DNA of 64,000 nt from Bacillus sp. T33-2. Lineage in GTDB: Bacteria; Bacillota; Bacilli; Bacillales; Cytobacillaceae. The position numbers were made by a program, and so were the translations under genes. Below are positions 41,396 through 50,512 of this stretch, piece after piece. The DNA is taken from NCBI RefSeq assembly GCF_002860205.1, contig NZ_PGVB01000005.1, positions 124,001 through 188,000 of the forward strand, written 5' to 3'. The notes beneath the pieces were generated by a model. It did no database searches, was not told where the DNA came from, and saw only the letters and a program-made list of their open reading frames with translations. Within the stretch, counting starts at the first letter, position 1; each line of letters starts with the position of its first letter.

Positions 41396-42664
41396 TTATT
41401 CGTCGGCCCCGCACCAGTCAATAATTGTAAAAGCAATGATCTCAGCTGCTTCAAATACATCCTCAAGCCGGATATATTCATTTGCCTGGTGCGCAGTCTC
41501 TGTTACGCCCGGACCGAATACGACAACCGGTGTATGTCCGATATTTGATAAAATTCCGCCGTCGGTCCCCCATGGTGAGGCTTCAATTTTCGGTGCCTGT
41601 TTTTTTACGGACATAAAACTTTTCTCCAGCGCCTTCAGCAGCTCATGTTCCGGGTCAAGATTTCCGGGCAGCCAGTTGCCGCCGAACCATTCCAGCTTTA
41701 AAGGGTTTTCCCGGAGCCATGAGTCTGTTTCCTGCAAACCAGTCAGGACGTTCTTCATTTGCTGTCTGGCACTGTCAAGTGTTTCGTCCGGGGCGACACC
41801 CATCCTGCCTTCAATGACCGCTGAATCCGGGACAGAAGAAGGCCAGTCGCCGCTGTTTATTTTACCGATATTAATCGGTATGGGAATGGGGATTCCTTCA
41901 AAGAGGGGATCATGGATGGTAAGGTTTCTTGTTCTCTCAAACTCTTGCAATCTCCCGATGACCTCGGTCGCCTTTTCAATTGCACTCACTCCTTCATACC
42001 TGGTTCCGCCATGCGCGGCTTTCCCCCTGACCGTGATCCTGAACCACATCGAACCCTGCTGCTTCGGGAAAAATTTCATGTTCGTCGGTTCTGGTATAAT
42101 CGCGCCGTCTGCCCTGTAATCCCGAAGGACAGCCGCAAGAGTGCCCGCACCGCCGCTTTCTTCTTCTATGACACTCTGAAAAATGACATCACCCTTTAAT
42201 ATTATTCCAGTTTTAATAACCGCTTCCATGGCCAGCAGCAGGGCAACCGACCCGCCTTTCATGTCTGTCGAGCCCCGTCCGTACAGCTTTCCGCCTTCTA
42301 TATATCCACTAAAAGGATCCCGTTCCCATTCATTCAAATCTCCAACAGGCACTACATCTATGTGTCCATTCAGAACGAGTGATTTCCCGCCGCCGCTCCC
42401 TTTCAGGACACCGACCACATTAGGGTTTCCGGCAAAGCTTTTGCGGTCGGAGCAGTAGACCGGGTGATTGACCAGTGCTTCCCCTCCAATTTCCCATATA
42501 TCAAGATCAAGCCCCAATTCTCTGCATTTTTCAATAATCACAGCCTGGGCACCACTCTCATTGCCGCGGCTGCTGCCCTCCTGGACGAGTCTTTGCAGCA
42601 GCCGTGCTGCCCTCGCCCTATGTTCCGTGATGTACACTCTTATCCGGGATTTAAGCTGTTCCAA
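41396..42664 (-). CDS. yodQ: M20-family deacetylase (YodQ)
   Basis: 422 residues, ArgE/DapE-type zinc amidohydrolase. Metal ligands lie in LNGHIDVVPVGD, GRGSTDMKGG, IEEESGGAG and near the end in ETAHQANEYI; a dimerisation domain sits at about 190-305. In this cluster the likely reaction is removal of the acetyl group from 4-acetamidobutyrate (or N-acetyl-beta-lysine). The start is TTG 42664 after GGGGAGGATACA. Nineteen bases upstream of gabT. Confidence 0.87.
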   Translation of the reverse strand: MEQLKSRIRVYITEHRARAARLLQRLVQEGSSRGNESGAQAVIIEKCRELGLDLDIWEIGGEALVNHPVYCSDRKSFAGNPNVVGVLKGSGGGKSLVLNGHIDVVPVGDLNEWERDPFSGYIEGGKLYGRGSTDMKGGSVALLLAMEAVIKTGIILKGDVIFQSVIEEESGGAGTLAAVLRDYRADGAIIPEPTNMKFFPKQQGSMWFRITVRGKAAHGGTRYEGVSAIEKATEVIGRLQEFERTRNLTIHDPLFEGIPIPIPINIGKINSGDWPSSVPDSAVIEGRMGVAPDETLDSARQQMKNVLTGLQETDSWLRENPLKLEWFGGNWLPGNLDPEHELLKALEKSFMSVKKQAPKIEASPWGTDGGILSNIGHTPVVVFGPGVTETAHQANEYIRLEDVFEAAEIIAFTIIDWCGADE

Positions 42665-42688
42665 TGTATCCTCCCCTTCCCTTGCAGT

Positions 42689-43354
42689 TTAGTATGCAAT
42701 CATTCTAATGTTTTCCCCATTATCAAACTGGCAAGCTGTCTTTTCAGCGACTTCTTCAACTGTACGAGGGAAAAACAGCTCTCTAAGCTTCAGGGTACCG
42801 CCCGAGATTTCGAACACCGCCAAATCTGTGATGATTAAATCCACACATCTGCCAGAGGTCAAGGGCAGCGTACAGCGTTCCAAAATCTTCGGCTGTCCAT
42901 TCTTATCGGTATGGCTCATCAGGACAACAAGTTTTTTTGCTTTTTGGGCGAGCTCCATCGCTCCACCCATACCGGGAACTTTTTTGCCGGGAACAATCCA
43001 GTTTGCCAGGTCTCCTGTTTGGCTGACCTGGAGTGAACCAAGAATGGAGATGTCAACCCTTCCCCTGCGGATCATTCCGAAGGCCACCGAGCTGTCACAG
43101 TATGAGGCGCCAAGAACTGTAGTAACCGGAAATCCTCCGGCATTGCACAGGTTTTCATCCTCTTCCCCTTTGGCCGGCGTCTCTCCCATTCCGACTATTC
43201 CATTTTCAGCATGGAACATTACATTCATTCCTGAAGGCAAATGGTCCGGGACGAGTGAGGGAATCCCGATGCCAAGGTTGACGACCATTCCTGGTTTTAT
43301 TTCCTCCGCAGCCCTTTTTGCCATCCTGTTCCTTATTTCATTTCCCATGCCCAT
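42689..43354 (-). CDS. yodR: CoA-transferase subunit B (YodR)
   Basis: 221 residues, beta subunit of a class-I CoA-transferase of the SCOT/acetoacetate type. The catalytic Glu is in FHAENGIVGMGE, with GIGIPSLVPDHL before it. Forms a heterodimer or heterotetramer with YodS. I use ATG 43354 (GGGGTGAATTGGAA upstream); translation begins inside yodS, giving a 22-base overlap. The likely substrate here is a 3-oxo-acid from beta-lysine. Confidence 0.9.
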   Translation of the reverse strand: MGMGNEIRNRMAKRAAEEIKPGMVVNLGIGIPSLVPDHLPSGMNVMFHAENGIVGMGETPAKGEEDENLCNAGGFPVTTVLGASYCDSSVAFGMIRRGRVDISILGSLQVSQTGDLANWIVPGKKVPGMGGAMELAQKAKKLVVLMSHTDKNGQPKILERCTLPLTSGRCVDLIITDLAVFEISGGTLKLRELFFPRTVEEVAEKTACQFDNGENIRMIAY

Positions 43355-44031
43355 TTCCAATTCACCCCGCTTGTCGGAATCACCATGTCAACAAAAACAC
43401 CTGGAGTAACTATTTCTTCAGGGTTGAGACTGCCGAGCGGTACGATTTCCTCCACCTCGGCAATCGTAAATTTCCCGGCCATCGCGACAAGCGGATTTGT
43501 ATTCCTCGCGCTTTTGTCGTAGACAAGATTCCCGTAGGGGTCGGACTTTTTGGCATAAACAATGGAAACATCTGCCGTCAGCGCAGGCTCCACCAGATAA
43601 TCTTTCCCATTAAGGTTGAGCCGTTGTTTGTTTCTGGAAACTATATCATTTTCGATTCCAATGTCGGTCAAAATGGCTCCAAGCCCCATGCCTCCTGCCC
43701 GGATCCTTTCCGCCAGCGTTCCCTGGGGGGAGAACTCGACCTCAAGCGCACCATCCGTCATCAGCTGTCCGGCGACCGGATTGGACCCGATATGGGAGGC
43801 AATGACCTTTTTCGCCCTCCCGCGGCTGACGATCTTGCCAATGCCGATGTGCGAGAAACCTGTGTCGTTCCCAATCAATATCAAATTGCTAATCTCTTTT
43901 TTAAGCAGTCCATCTATGAGGGCCGGCGGTGTGCCTACACCTCCAAAGCCGCCAAACATCAATGTCATGCCATCAAAAAAGTGTTCCATGGCCAGCTTTA
44001 AAGATGACAGCTTTCCAAAAGGGTTCTCCAT
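43333..44031 (-). CDS. yodS: CoA-transferase subunit A (YodS)
   Basis: 232 residues, alpha subunit. The glycine-rich opening MFGGFGGVGTPPALIDGLL and FSPQGTLAERIRAGGMGLG are class-I hallmarks. ATG 44031 begins one base after the yodT stop with GGGAGGGGGATTG upstream. Works with YodR. Confidence 0.9.
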   Translation of the reverse strand: MENPFGKLSSLKLAMEHFFDGMTLMFGGFGGVGTPPALIDGLLKKEISNLILIGNDTGFSHIGIGKIVSRGRAKKVIASHIGSNPVAGQLMTDGALEVEFSPQGTLAERIRAGGMGLGAILTDIGIENDIVSRNKQRLNLNGKDYLVEPALTADVSIVYAKKSDPYGNLVYDKSARNTNPLVAMAGKFTIAEVEEIVPLGSLNPEEIVTPGVFVDMVIPTSGVNWKWAWEMK

Positions 44032-44032
44032 G

Positions 44033-45409
44033 TCAATCCCCCTCCCTGTCCGGGTTTTTCATGAACTCATGTTGAAAGACGGAAAATGTTTTCCGCAGGA
44101 GTACAATCAATTCATCAATCTCCCTTTTTGTAACGGTCAGCGGAGGGGCAATCAGGACAGCGTCACTGCTTATCCCATCCAGGCCAGAACCTGCCGGGTA
44201 TAACAGCAGACCATTGTTTCTGCCTGTTTTGACAATGTTATCGGTGAACCTCATCGTCCGCGGAAATGGTGTTTTTTCCTGACGGTTTTTAACAAACTCG
44301 ATTCCGATTAATAGTCCTTTGCCCCGAATATCGCCAATGAAAGAGAATTCGGCTTTTAACCTGTCAAGGTGGTTTTTCAAGTACACGCCTTTGAATTCGA
44401 CGTCATTGATGATGTCATTTTTTTCAAGATATTCAATCACTGCAAGCGCTGCGGCACAGGCCTGGGGGTTCGCGCTTAACGTATGTCCGCTCATGATGCT
44501 TTTGGAACCATTCATGATGGGTTCCATCACCTGATCACTGACGAGGGCTGCAGCGATCGGTGCGTAACCAGCACCCATCCCTTTTCCAAGCGCGGCAATA
44601 TCAGGGACGATTCCCCAGTGGTCAAAAGCGAGCATCGTGCCGGTCCGGCCGAATCCTGTCATCACTTCATCTGCAATAAAGAGGATTTCATGCCGCTCGC
44701 ATATTTCTTTTAAAGTTTTATAATAACCATCCGGCGGAGTGATTGCCCCTCCTGCTGCCCCGATGACTGGCTCAGCAATGAAGGCAGCGATGTACTCCCG
44801 GCCTATCCGGTTTATGGCTGCTTCAAGCTCTTTTGCACAAAGATGCCCGCAGGCTGGTGCATTTAGGCTGTAAGGACAGCGGTAGCAGTATGGCGGGTGG
44901 ATAACCGGCAAATTTTCGAGGAGGGGAGTGAATCTTGCCCTCCGACCTGGATGTCCGGACATGGACAGCGCGCCCATCGTAATTCCGTGGTAGCTGAGCC
45001 AGCGGGACAGTACTTTGGTTTTTGTATGGATCCCTTTTTCCTGCCAGTATTGGATTGCAATTTTCATCGCGGTTTCTGTTGCCTCGGAACCGCTGTTGAC
45101 AAAAAAACACCAATTCAGGTCACCGGAAGCATGTTGGGCAATTTTTAAGGCGAGCTTTTCTGCGGGCTCACTGGTAAACTGGGAACGGTACACGAACGAC
45201 ACCCTTTTTGCCTGCTCATGCATCGCTTCAATTATTTCTTCGACACCATGCCCTATATTCGCGGTAACTGCTCCTGAAGCTGCGTCAAAATATTTCCTGC
45301 CTTCCAGGTCAAACAAATATGTCCCTTTTCCATAGTCAATAGTGGGATATGTTTCATCGAGTGCAGGTTTGATTAAATAAGATTGATCCACAGTCTCACT
45401 CCATTTCAT
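44033..45409 (-). CDS. yodT: class-III aminotransferase (YodT)
   Basis: 458 residues. PLP site features: NSGSEATETAMKIA, DEVMTGFGRTGT and the Schiff-base Lys in ALGKGMGAGYAPIAA. A beta/omega-amino-acid transaminase; the best candidate for removing the 3-amino group of N-acetyl-beta-lysine to give 3-oxo-6-acetamidohexanoate. First gene of the yodT-S-R-Q-gabT-dehydrogenase run. ATG 45409 has a weak ribosome binding site. Confidence 0.88.
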   Translation of the reverse strand: MKWSETVDQSYLIKPALDETYPTIDYGKGTYLFDLEGRKYFDAASGAVTANIGHGVEEIIEAMHEQAKRVSFVYRSQFTSEPAEKLALKIAQHASGDLNWCFFVNSGSEATETAMKIAIQYWQEKGIHTKTKVLSRWLSYHGITMGALSMSGHPGRRARFTPLLENLPVIHPPYCYRCPYSLNAPACGHLCAKELEAAINRIGREYIAAFIAEPVIGAAGGAITPPDGYYKTLKEICERHEILFIADEVMTGFGRTGTMLAFDHWGIVPDIAALGKGMGAGYAPIAAALVSDQVMEPIMNGSKSIMSGHTLSANPQACAAALAVIEYLEKNDIINDVEFKGVYLKNHLDRLKAEFSFIGDIRGKGLLIGIEFVKNRQEKTPFPRTMRFTDNIVKTGRNNGLLLYPAGSGLDGISSDAVLIAPPLTVTKREIDELIVLLRKTFSVFQHEFMKNPDREGD

Positions 45410-45442
45410 CCAAACGATTCTACAAATAGGACAGTTCTATAA

Positions 45443-45450
45443 AGTGTATG
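45443..45450 (-). promoter_or_regulatory. sigma-E-like -10 of the yodT operon
   Basis: CATACACT on the minus strand matches the sigma-E -10 CATACANT. The -35 (a GAAAGATT-like stretch at 14-base spacing) is weak. Sigma-E control of yodT-P is established in B. subtilis, which supports it. Confidence 0.5.
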
Positions 45451-45499
45451 AAGTGAAATTTTAAATCTTTCATGAAAAAGAAAATACCTAATAACATGA

Positions 45500-45533
45500 A
45501 AAGGACACCCCGCCAGGCAGGGGTGCCCTTGAT
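45500..45533 (-). terminator. terminator of the LD-carboxypeptidase gene
   Basis: The stem AAGGGCACCCC/GGGGTGTCCTT with TTTTCATG on the minus strand. Confidence 0.75.
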
Positions 45534-45537
45534 ATTG

Positions 45538-46518
45538 TCATTCTTTGTTTTCAATAATGATCTCCGTGTTGCTGCCGGCTGCTTTTACAGATGCTGACAC
45601 GCCGATCGGTATGGCGGCAAACGGCTGGACATGTCCAAAATTCACATTTGCTATGACTGGAATGCCTTTCAGCTCCTCTTTTGTGGCAATGATATGCCGG
45701 ATTGCTTCATCAGTGACACCGGAATCTTTTTGGAACCGCCCGATTAACAGTGCTTTGATGTCTTTTGCATCAGGCAAATGAAGAAGTGACTGTAAGTCCC
45801 GGTCAAAGGTTCGGCCATGGGATTCATAATCGTCCTCAACAAACAGAATGGCATCCTTTAAGGAAGGCATATACTCAGCACCTTGCAGCAGATTGAGCGT
45901 GCATAGGTTGCCGCCTATCAATTTTCCCGATGCGCTGCCTTCCTGTACGACTAAATAACCGTCCTGTTCAATGAACGTACGGTTTTCCTGGTCCAGGAAC
46001 CATGGATCATCAGACCAGGCCGGTGACGGCTCCACAGTGTATGGCGCGTCATTTGTAACGGCACTCAGGAAGGATTCGAGCGTGTATTCAAATCCATGCT
46101 TCACCCCGAAACTGGAGAAATGAGGTCCTGAATAAGTGACCAGCCCGGTTTTTTTATAAATGGCCGACTGAAGGGCTGTTATATCACTATAGCCGCAAAA
46201 CACTTTTGGATTGTTCAATATTAACTCGTAATCTATGTATTTTAGCAGCTGATTGGAATTATAGCCCCCGATCGCTGTCAAAACACCTTTCACATTACGA
46301 TCGGCAAAAGCATCATGCAAATCTTCTAATCTTTCAGCAATTGAGGAACTGAAAAATTCATCATGGGCTCCGGTATTTTTTCCAAAGGTCACTTTGAATC
46401 CAAGGCTGTTCAACCGGTTTACCGCAATGCCGATTTGCGCTTCCTTAATAATGGCCATGCTTGTAGAGGGCGCGATCACCCTGATTTCATCGCCGGGCAC
46501 CAATTTTGCCGGAATCAT
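45538..46518 (-). CDS. LD-carboxypeptidase (S66, MccF-like)
   Basis: 326 residues. Serine peptidase of the S66 family: the nucleophile elbow GYSDIT (about residues 113-118), catalytic Glu in FVEDDYE and His in NFGHVQP near residue 297. Relatives cleave LD-bonds in muropeptides, or in microcin C (MccF self-immunity). No signal peptide, so cytoplasmic recycling is likely. ATG 46518 has AAGGAGGC upstream. Confidence 0.87.
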   Translation of the reverse strand: MIPAKLVPGDEIRVIAPSTSMAIIKEAQIGIAVNRLNSLGFKVTFGKNTGAHDEFFSSSIAERLEDLHDAFADRNVKGVLTAIGGYNSNQLLKYIDYELILNNPKVFCGYSDITALQSAIYKKTGLVTYSGPHFSSFGVKHGFEYTLESFLSAVTNDAPYTVEPSPAWSDDPWFLDQENRTFIEQDGYLVVQEGSASGKLIGGNLCTLNLLQGAEYMPSLKDAILFVEDDYESHGRTFDRDLQSLLHLPDAKDIKALLIGRFQKDSGVTDEAIRHIIATKEELKGIPVIANVNFGHVQPFAAIPIGVSASVKAAGSNTEIIIENKE

Positions 46519-46668
46519 AACTATGCCTCCTTGTTTAAAATAAGATAATTTTACCAGAGAACGATGCGGAGGGATAGGAGAAAAATGTACCTCTGCGGCT
46601 CCATTCGCTGTATTTTCACTGAATAACGCAAAAGAGGCCCGCCAGCAATGACAGGCCCCATCATATTC

Positions 46669-48135
46669 TTATACAGTCACCGGTTCTGCAATTTTTCCTG
46701 TTTTAATCTTTTCGATTATATCCCTTGCGATCCATACTCCGCAGGCGCTTGCCTGGGCAAGTCCCCTTGTCACGCCGGCCCCGTCGCCGCCGACATACAG
46801 GCCGCTTATCTCTGTTTCAAAACGGGCGTTCAATTTTGGGCGGGCCGAATAAAATTTCGCTTCGACACCATAGAACAGGGTGTGCTCAGAGGAGATGCCA
46901 GGTGACACCTTATCCAATGCCTCTGTCATTTCAATCAGGCTTTTCAGAGTATTATACGGAAGGACGAGCCCGAGATCTCCGGGCACTGCTTCTTTTAACG
47001 TCGGCTCGAGGAACCCTTCTTTAATCCGTTTTTCTGTCGATCTCCGCCCTTTTAGGATGTCGCCGTATTTCTGAACGATGAGTCCGCCATTGGACAGGCT
47101 GTTGGCCAGCCGTGAGATTTCGTGCGCATACTCATTCGGTTTATCAAATGGCTCCGAAAATGTATGGGAAACCAGGAGGGCAAAATTGGTGTTCGGGCTC
47201 CCCAAATTCGGGTCCTTATAGGCATGCCCATTCGCAAGCATGATGCCTGAATGGTTTTCAACCACGACATGGCCCGAAGGATTGCTGCAAAACGTCCTGA
47301 CCCTTGTGCCGACAGAAGTATTAAATACGAACTTTCCTTCATAGAGATGTTCATTTATTTCTTCCATCACAACATTGGATGTTTCGACTCTTACCCCGAT
47401 ATCAACCTGATTGTTGATCATTTTCAATCTTCTTGATTTCAGGAGCTTTGTCATCCATTTCGAACCATCTCGGCCTGGCGCAATCACAACTTTACCGGCC
47501 AGAAGCTGCTCTCCATTTTTGAGCAATACGCCTTTTGTTTTGTGGCCTTCTGGTGTTTTTTCAGTAATTAAGTCCTCGATCTCCGTTTTAAATGCCATAT
47601 CAATTCTGACTTTTAAGTATTCATAAATATCCTTCAGGATTTCCAGGTTCTGTTCTGTCCCCAGATGTCGCACCTGGGCGCGTAGCAGCTTGAGCCCGGC
47701 TGCATAGCCCCTCCGTTCAATTTCCCTGACTTTGTCCGTCATCGGATCAGTGATGCTTTCAGTTGCACCGTGTTTCAGATTAATTTTGTCCACGTATTTT
47801 ATTAAATCAAGCACCGTAGATTCAGGGAGGTAATCGGTCATCCAGCCGCCAAATTCGCTTGTAATATTAAATTTGCCGTCCGAATAGGCGCCAGCGCCGC
47901 CGAACCCGTTCGTAATGGAACAGGCTGGAAGACATCCTGCAAAATCCTTTTTTCCGGCAGCAGGCGGACACTTCTCAATCTTCTTTTGCAGAATCGGGCA
48001 ATTTCTCCGATAAATATCATGGCCTTTATCCACCAATATTACCTTTGCTTCAGGCATCTTCAGTGTCAATTCGTAGCAAGTGAAAATCCCGGCGGGTCCT
48101 GCCCCAACAACGATTACATCATAATGTGTATCCAT
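46669..48135 (-). CDS. FAD-dependent dehydrogenase (COG2509-like)
   Basis: 488 residues. An N-terminal FAD motif VVGAGPAGIF with VDKGHD downstream, the conserved GFGGAGAYSDGKFN stretch and a C-terminal LYVGGDGAGVTRGLAQASACG flavin-closing motif, as in the uncharacterised FAD-dependent dehydrogenase family COG2509. Cysteines cluster near residues 48-75 (CPILQKKIEKC, CLPAC). Substrate unknown. ATG 48135 fits GGGGG better than the ATG two codons before. Confidence 0.82.
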   Translation of the reverse strand: MDTHYDVIVVGAGPAGIFTCYELTLKMPEAKVILVDKGHDIYRRNCPILQKKIEKCPPAAGKKDFAGCLPACSITNGFGGAGAYSDGKFNITSEFGGWMTDYLPESTVLDLIKYVDKINLKHGATESITDPMTDKVREIERRGYAAGLKLLRAQVRHLGTEQNLEILKDIYEYLKVRIDMAFKTEIEDLITEKTPEGHKTKGVLLKNGEQLLAGKVVIAPGRDGSKWMTKLLKSRRLKMINNQVDIGVRVETSNVVMEEINEHLYEGKFVFNTSVGTRVRTFCSNPSGHVVVENHSGIMLANGHAYKDPNLGSPNTNFALLVSHTFSEPFDKPNEYAHEISRLANSLSNGGLIVQKYGDILKGRRSTEKRIKEGFLEPTLKEAVPGDLGLVLPYNTLKSLIEMTEALDKVSPGISSEHTLFYGVEAKFYSARPKLNARFETEISGLYVGGDGAGVTRGLAQASACGVWIARDIIEKIKTGKIAEPVTV

Positions 48136-48283
48136 TACCATTCCCCCTGATGCTGCATTTTACTTTTTCCATACGTAAATATATCAAAATACATATAGGG
48201 GGTCAATCAAAAAACCGAACTTTTTTTATAAAAATAAATATATCGTTCGTGAATTGACCTATAATCGAATTTTTCCAAAATCA

Positions 48284-48314
48284 AAAAAAGATTGCCCGAC
48301 ATGCGGACAATCTC
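48284..48314 (-). terminator. terminator of the YjcZ-type gene
   Basis: The stem AAAGAGATTGTCCG/CGGGCAATCTTT with T7 on the minus strand. Confidence 0.85.
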
Positions 48315-48320
48315 TTTATC

Positions 48321-48512
48321 CTAATAGTTTCCCCAGCAGCAGGCACCAATAATGATCAGTAAAATAAATAACACCACGATTAACGGAAACCAGTTAAGTC
48401 CGCCGTATCCACTGGGCACCCCCGCATAAGGATAGTAGCAATATCCGTAGCCGGCCACAGGGCTGGGCTGGCTCAAAGCAGCCGGAAGGTTGGGTTGGCC
48501 GTATCCATCCAT
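48321..48512 (-). CDS. YjcZ-like sporulation protein
   Basis: 63 residues. A glycine/tyrosine-rich N-terminal half (AGYGYCYYPYAGVPSGYGG) then one membrane helix (FPLIVVLFILLIIIGACCW), the pattern of the YjcZ/YjoB-type spore membrane proteins. ATG 48512 has AAGGAG upstream. Confidence 0.8.
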   Translation of the reverse strand: MDGYGQPNLPAALSQPSPVAGYGYCYYPYAGVPSGYGGLNWFPLIVVLFILLIIIGACCWGNY

Positions 48513-48705
48513 GTCAAACACTCCTTTTTTACTTATTCCCTTCTACCTTATGAAGTGGGTACTTGACCCGTTTGTGTTTCTGCCTATTTATCGGGCTGCT
48601 TCTGTTAGTTATTTGCCTGCAATTTCCGATGCTTTTAAATTCGGAGAAATAGGGTACTAATTGATTTATAATATTCTTATCGGACATCACCAGGAGGATC
48701 TAAGC

Positions 48706-49788
48706 ATGACGAGAAGGGTGGCATATATTTTTTCGGGATTTTGTTTGTTTCTCCTTATTTTATATGTGGCGGGGAGCCTGTTCGGGACAGACCACACGAG
48801 AAATTACACAGTGTACGACAAAATATCCCGCGGGATGAAGATAAATTATCTTGTGATCGGTGACAGCATCGGAAGGGGTTCGGGGGCGGAAACAAAAGAG
48901 ATGCGCTGGTATTCTCAGCTTGAAGCCCTGCTAGAGCATTATAACGGAGTTAAGGCCAGCAGACATTCCATAGTACAAAGCGGCGCCACAGCCTTTGAGG
49001 GGCTCTATAAGCTCCAGAATTCCCGAAAGCTAAGGAATGTGGACCTTATTTTTATTGTTTTTGGGGAAAATGACCGGAAATATATGAGTCCTGAAGAGTT
49101 CTCCTTTTTTTATGAAAAACTGCTGCGCCACGCAAAAACCCTGTACCCCCGTGCAGAAATCGTGACAATTACTGAAAGCTGCCTAAAGCAGGACCCATAT
49201 GCAGAAAAAATCAAGCAAATCTCGGATCATTATAGGGCAAAAAATGTTGACATGAGAATCCCGTTCAAACAGTCCGGGCTCCTTACAGAAGAACTTACCG
49301 CTGATATGGTCCATCCAAATGGGCTCGGGTACCAGCTTTATGCCAATACCATTCATAAATTGCTGAGGAAAAATTCCCAGTTGCTTTTGCCGGTCGCCAG
49401 GTTAAAGAAGCCGCTCAGGGACTCACTCGAATTTTCATTGAAGGAACTGCCTGAATTCAGCTTGAAAAAGGGTTTCGACCCTGTGAATGGAATTCTTACT
49501 GCCAGCCAGCCAGGGAGCTTCATTGAATATGAGTTCAAGGGGACACTTCTCGGGATCAGGCTTATCAGAAGCGAATCAGGCGGGATGATGAACGTTTACG
49601 TGGACGGACTCTATGTCAGGACTATTTCCACATGGTGGCCATTACCGCGCGAACGATTTTTGTATGTAACAAGCGGGATGACGGACAGGAAACACAAAGT
49701 AAGATTTGAGATGGTCAAGGACGTTTCCCCGCAAAATGTGTCAGGCAGCTCTATTGTTCAAGTGTCATCTTTAATAGTCAGCAAGTAA
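48706..49788 (+). CDS. membrane-anchored SGNH/GDSL hydrolase
   Basis: 360 residues: an N-terminal membrane anchor (about 5-25), an SGNH hydrolase domain with block I VIGDSIGRGSG (about 48-58), block III GENDRKY and block V DMVHPNG (catalytic Asp and His), then a beta-rich C-terminal domain of about 110 residues (about 250-360). Probably removes acyl groups from a cell-surface polymer. ATG 48706 follows AGGAGG. Confidence 0.85.
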   Translation: MTRRVAYIFSGFCLFLLILYVAGSLFGTDHTRNYTVYDKISRGMKINYLVIGDSIGRGSGAETKEMRWYSQLEALLEHYNGVKASRHSIVQSGATAFEGLYKLQNSRKLRNVDLIFIVFGENDRKYMSPEEFSFFYEKLLRHAKTLYPRAEIVTITESCLKQDPYAEKIKQISDHYRAKNVDMRIPFKQSGLLTEELTADMVHPNGLGYQLYANTIHKLLRKNSQLLLPVARLKKPLRDSLEFSLKELPEFSLKKGFDPVNGILTASQPGSFIEYEFKGTLLGIRLIRSESGGMMNVYVDGLYVRTISTWWPLPRERFLYVTSGMTDRKHKVRFEMVKDVSPQNVSGSSIVQVSSLIVSK

Positions 49789-49885
49789 TAAATCATTTAA
49801 AGTTTCAATGTTATGTTTGCAGGGTGCTTCCCATCCACTTATAATTAACTTTTAACAATACAATTTGAATAATCAGGGAGATAAA

Positions 49886-50464
49886 ATGAGAACTTTACTG
49901 AAAAACTTTATAAACGGAATTTTGACAATTGTTCCGATTATCCTGGTCGTCTATGTCATCTATAAAATGTTTATGTTTTTGGATGGCCTGCTCGGCAATT
50001 TATTAAAGCCGCATTTAAAAGATGACTACATACCGGGGATTGGCCTTTTGGCAACAATCGCTTTGGTCACCGCCCTCGGGTGGCTGTCAACCCGGTTCAT
50101 TACCGGCAGTGTCATCAAGCTTGTTGACCGTTTGCTTGAAAAAATTCCGGTGGTCAAGACCATTTACTCCGTCATTAAAGACACAGTGCATTCATTTTTA
50201 GGCGAAAGAAAATCGTTCTCAAAAGTGGCGCTTATCACAGTTCCTGGTACAGAAATGAAAAGCCTTGGCTTTATCACTGCAAGCGAACTTGAAAGCTTTT
50301 ACAGCCCGCTGAAGGACTATGTCGCTGTCTATGTGCCGCAGACCTTCCAGGTGGCTGGTTTCACCTTTTTGGTTCCAAAGGAACATATTGAAATCATCGG
50401 GGTTAAACCTGAAGACGCGATGAAATTCATCTTGTCAGGCGGCATGACATCCAAAAAGTCATAG
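49886..50464 (+). CDS. DUF502 family membrane protein
   Basis: 192 residues with two membrane segments (about 5-35 and 60-78) and the DUF502 pattern: NFINGILTIVPIILVVYVIYKMF, VDRLLEKIPVVKTIYSVIKD and YVPQTFQVAGFTFLVPKE. Known in many bacteria and plants; function unclear. ATG 49886 has GGGAG upstream. Ends in a strong terminator. Confidence 0.88.
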   Translation: MRTLLKNFINGILTIVPIILVVYVIYKMFMFLDGLLGNLLKPHLKDDYIPGIGLLATIALVTALGWLSTRFITGSVIKLVDRLLEKIPVVKTIYSVIKDTVHSFLGERKSFSKVALITVPGTEMKSLGFITASELESFYSPLKDYVAVYVPQTFQVAGFTFLVPKEHIEIIGVKPEDAMKFILSGGMTSKKS

Positions 50465-50476
50465 CTGGACAGGAAT

Positions 50477-50512
50477 AAAATCAGCCGCCATACGCTGGCG
50501 GCTGATTTTTTA
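50477..50512. terminator. bidirectional terminator
   Basis: The stem AATCAGCCGCC/GGCGGCTGATT with A and T runs on both sides serves the DUF502 gene and the PTS-IIA gene. Confidence 0.92.

Noticed and set aside
34310-45409. recently transferred island
   Set aside because: Base composition and start signals look like the surroundings and most genes are syntenic with B. subtilis; no integrase, att repeats or IS seen. Only the gabT/dehydrogenase/activator part could be an insertion into the cluster.
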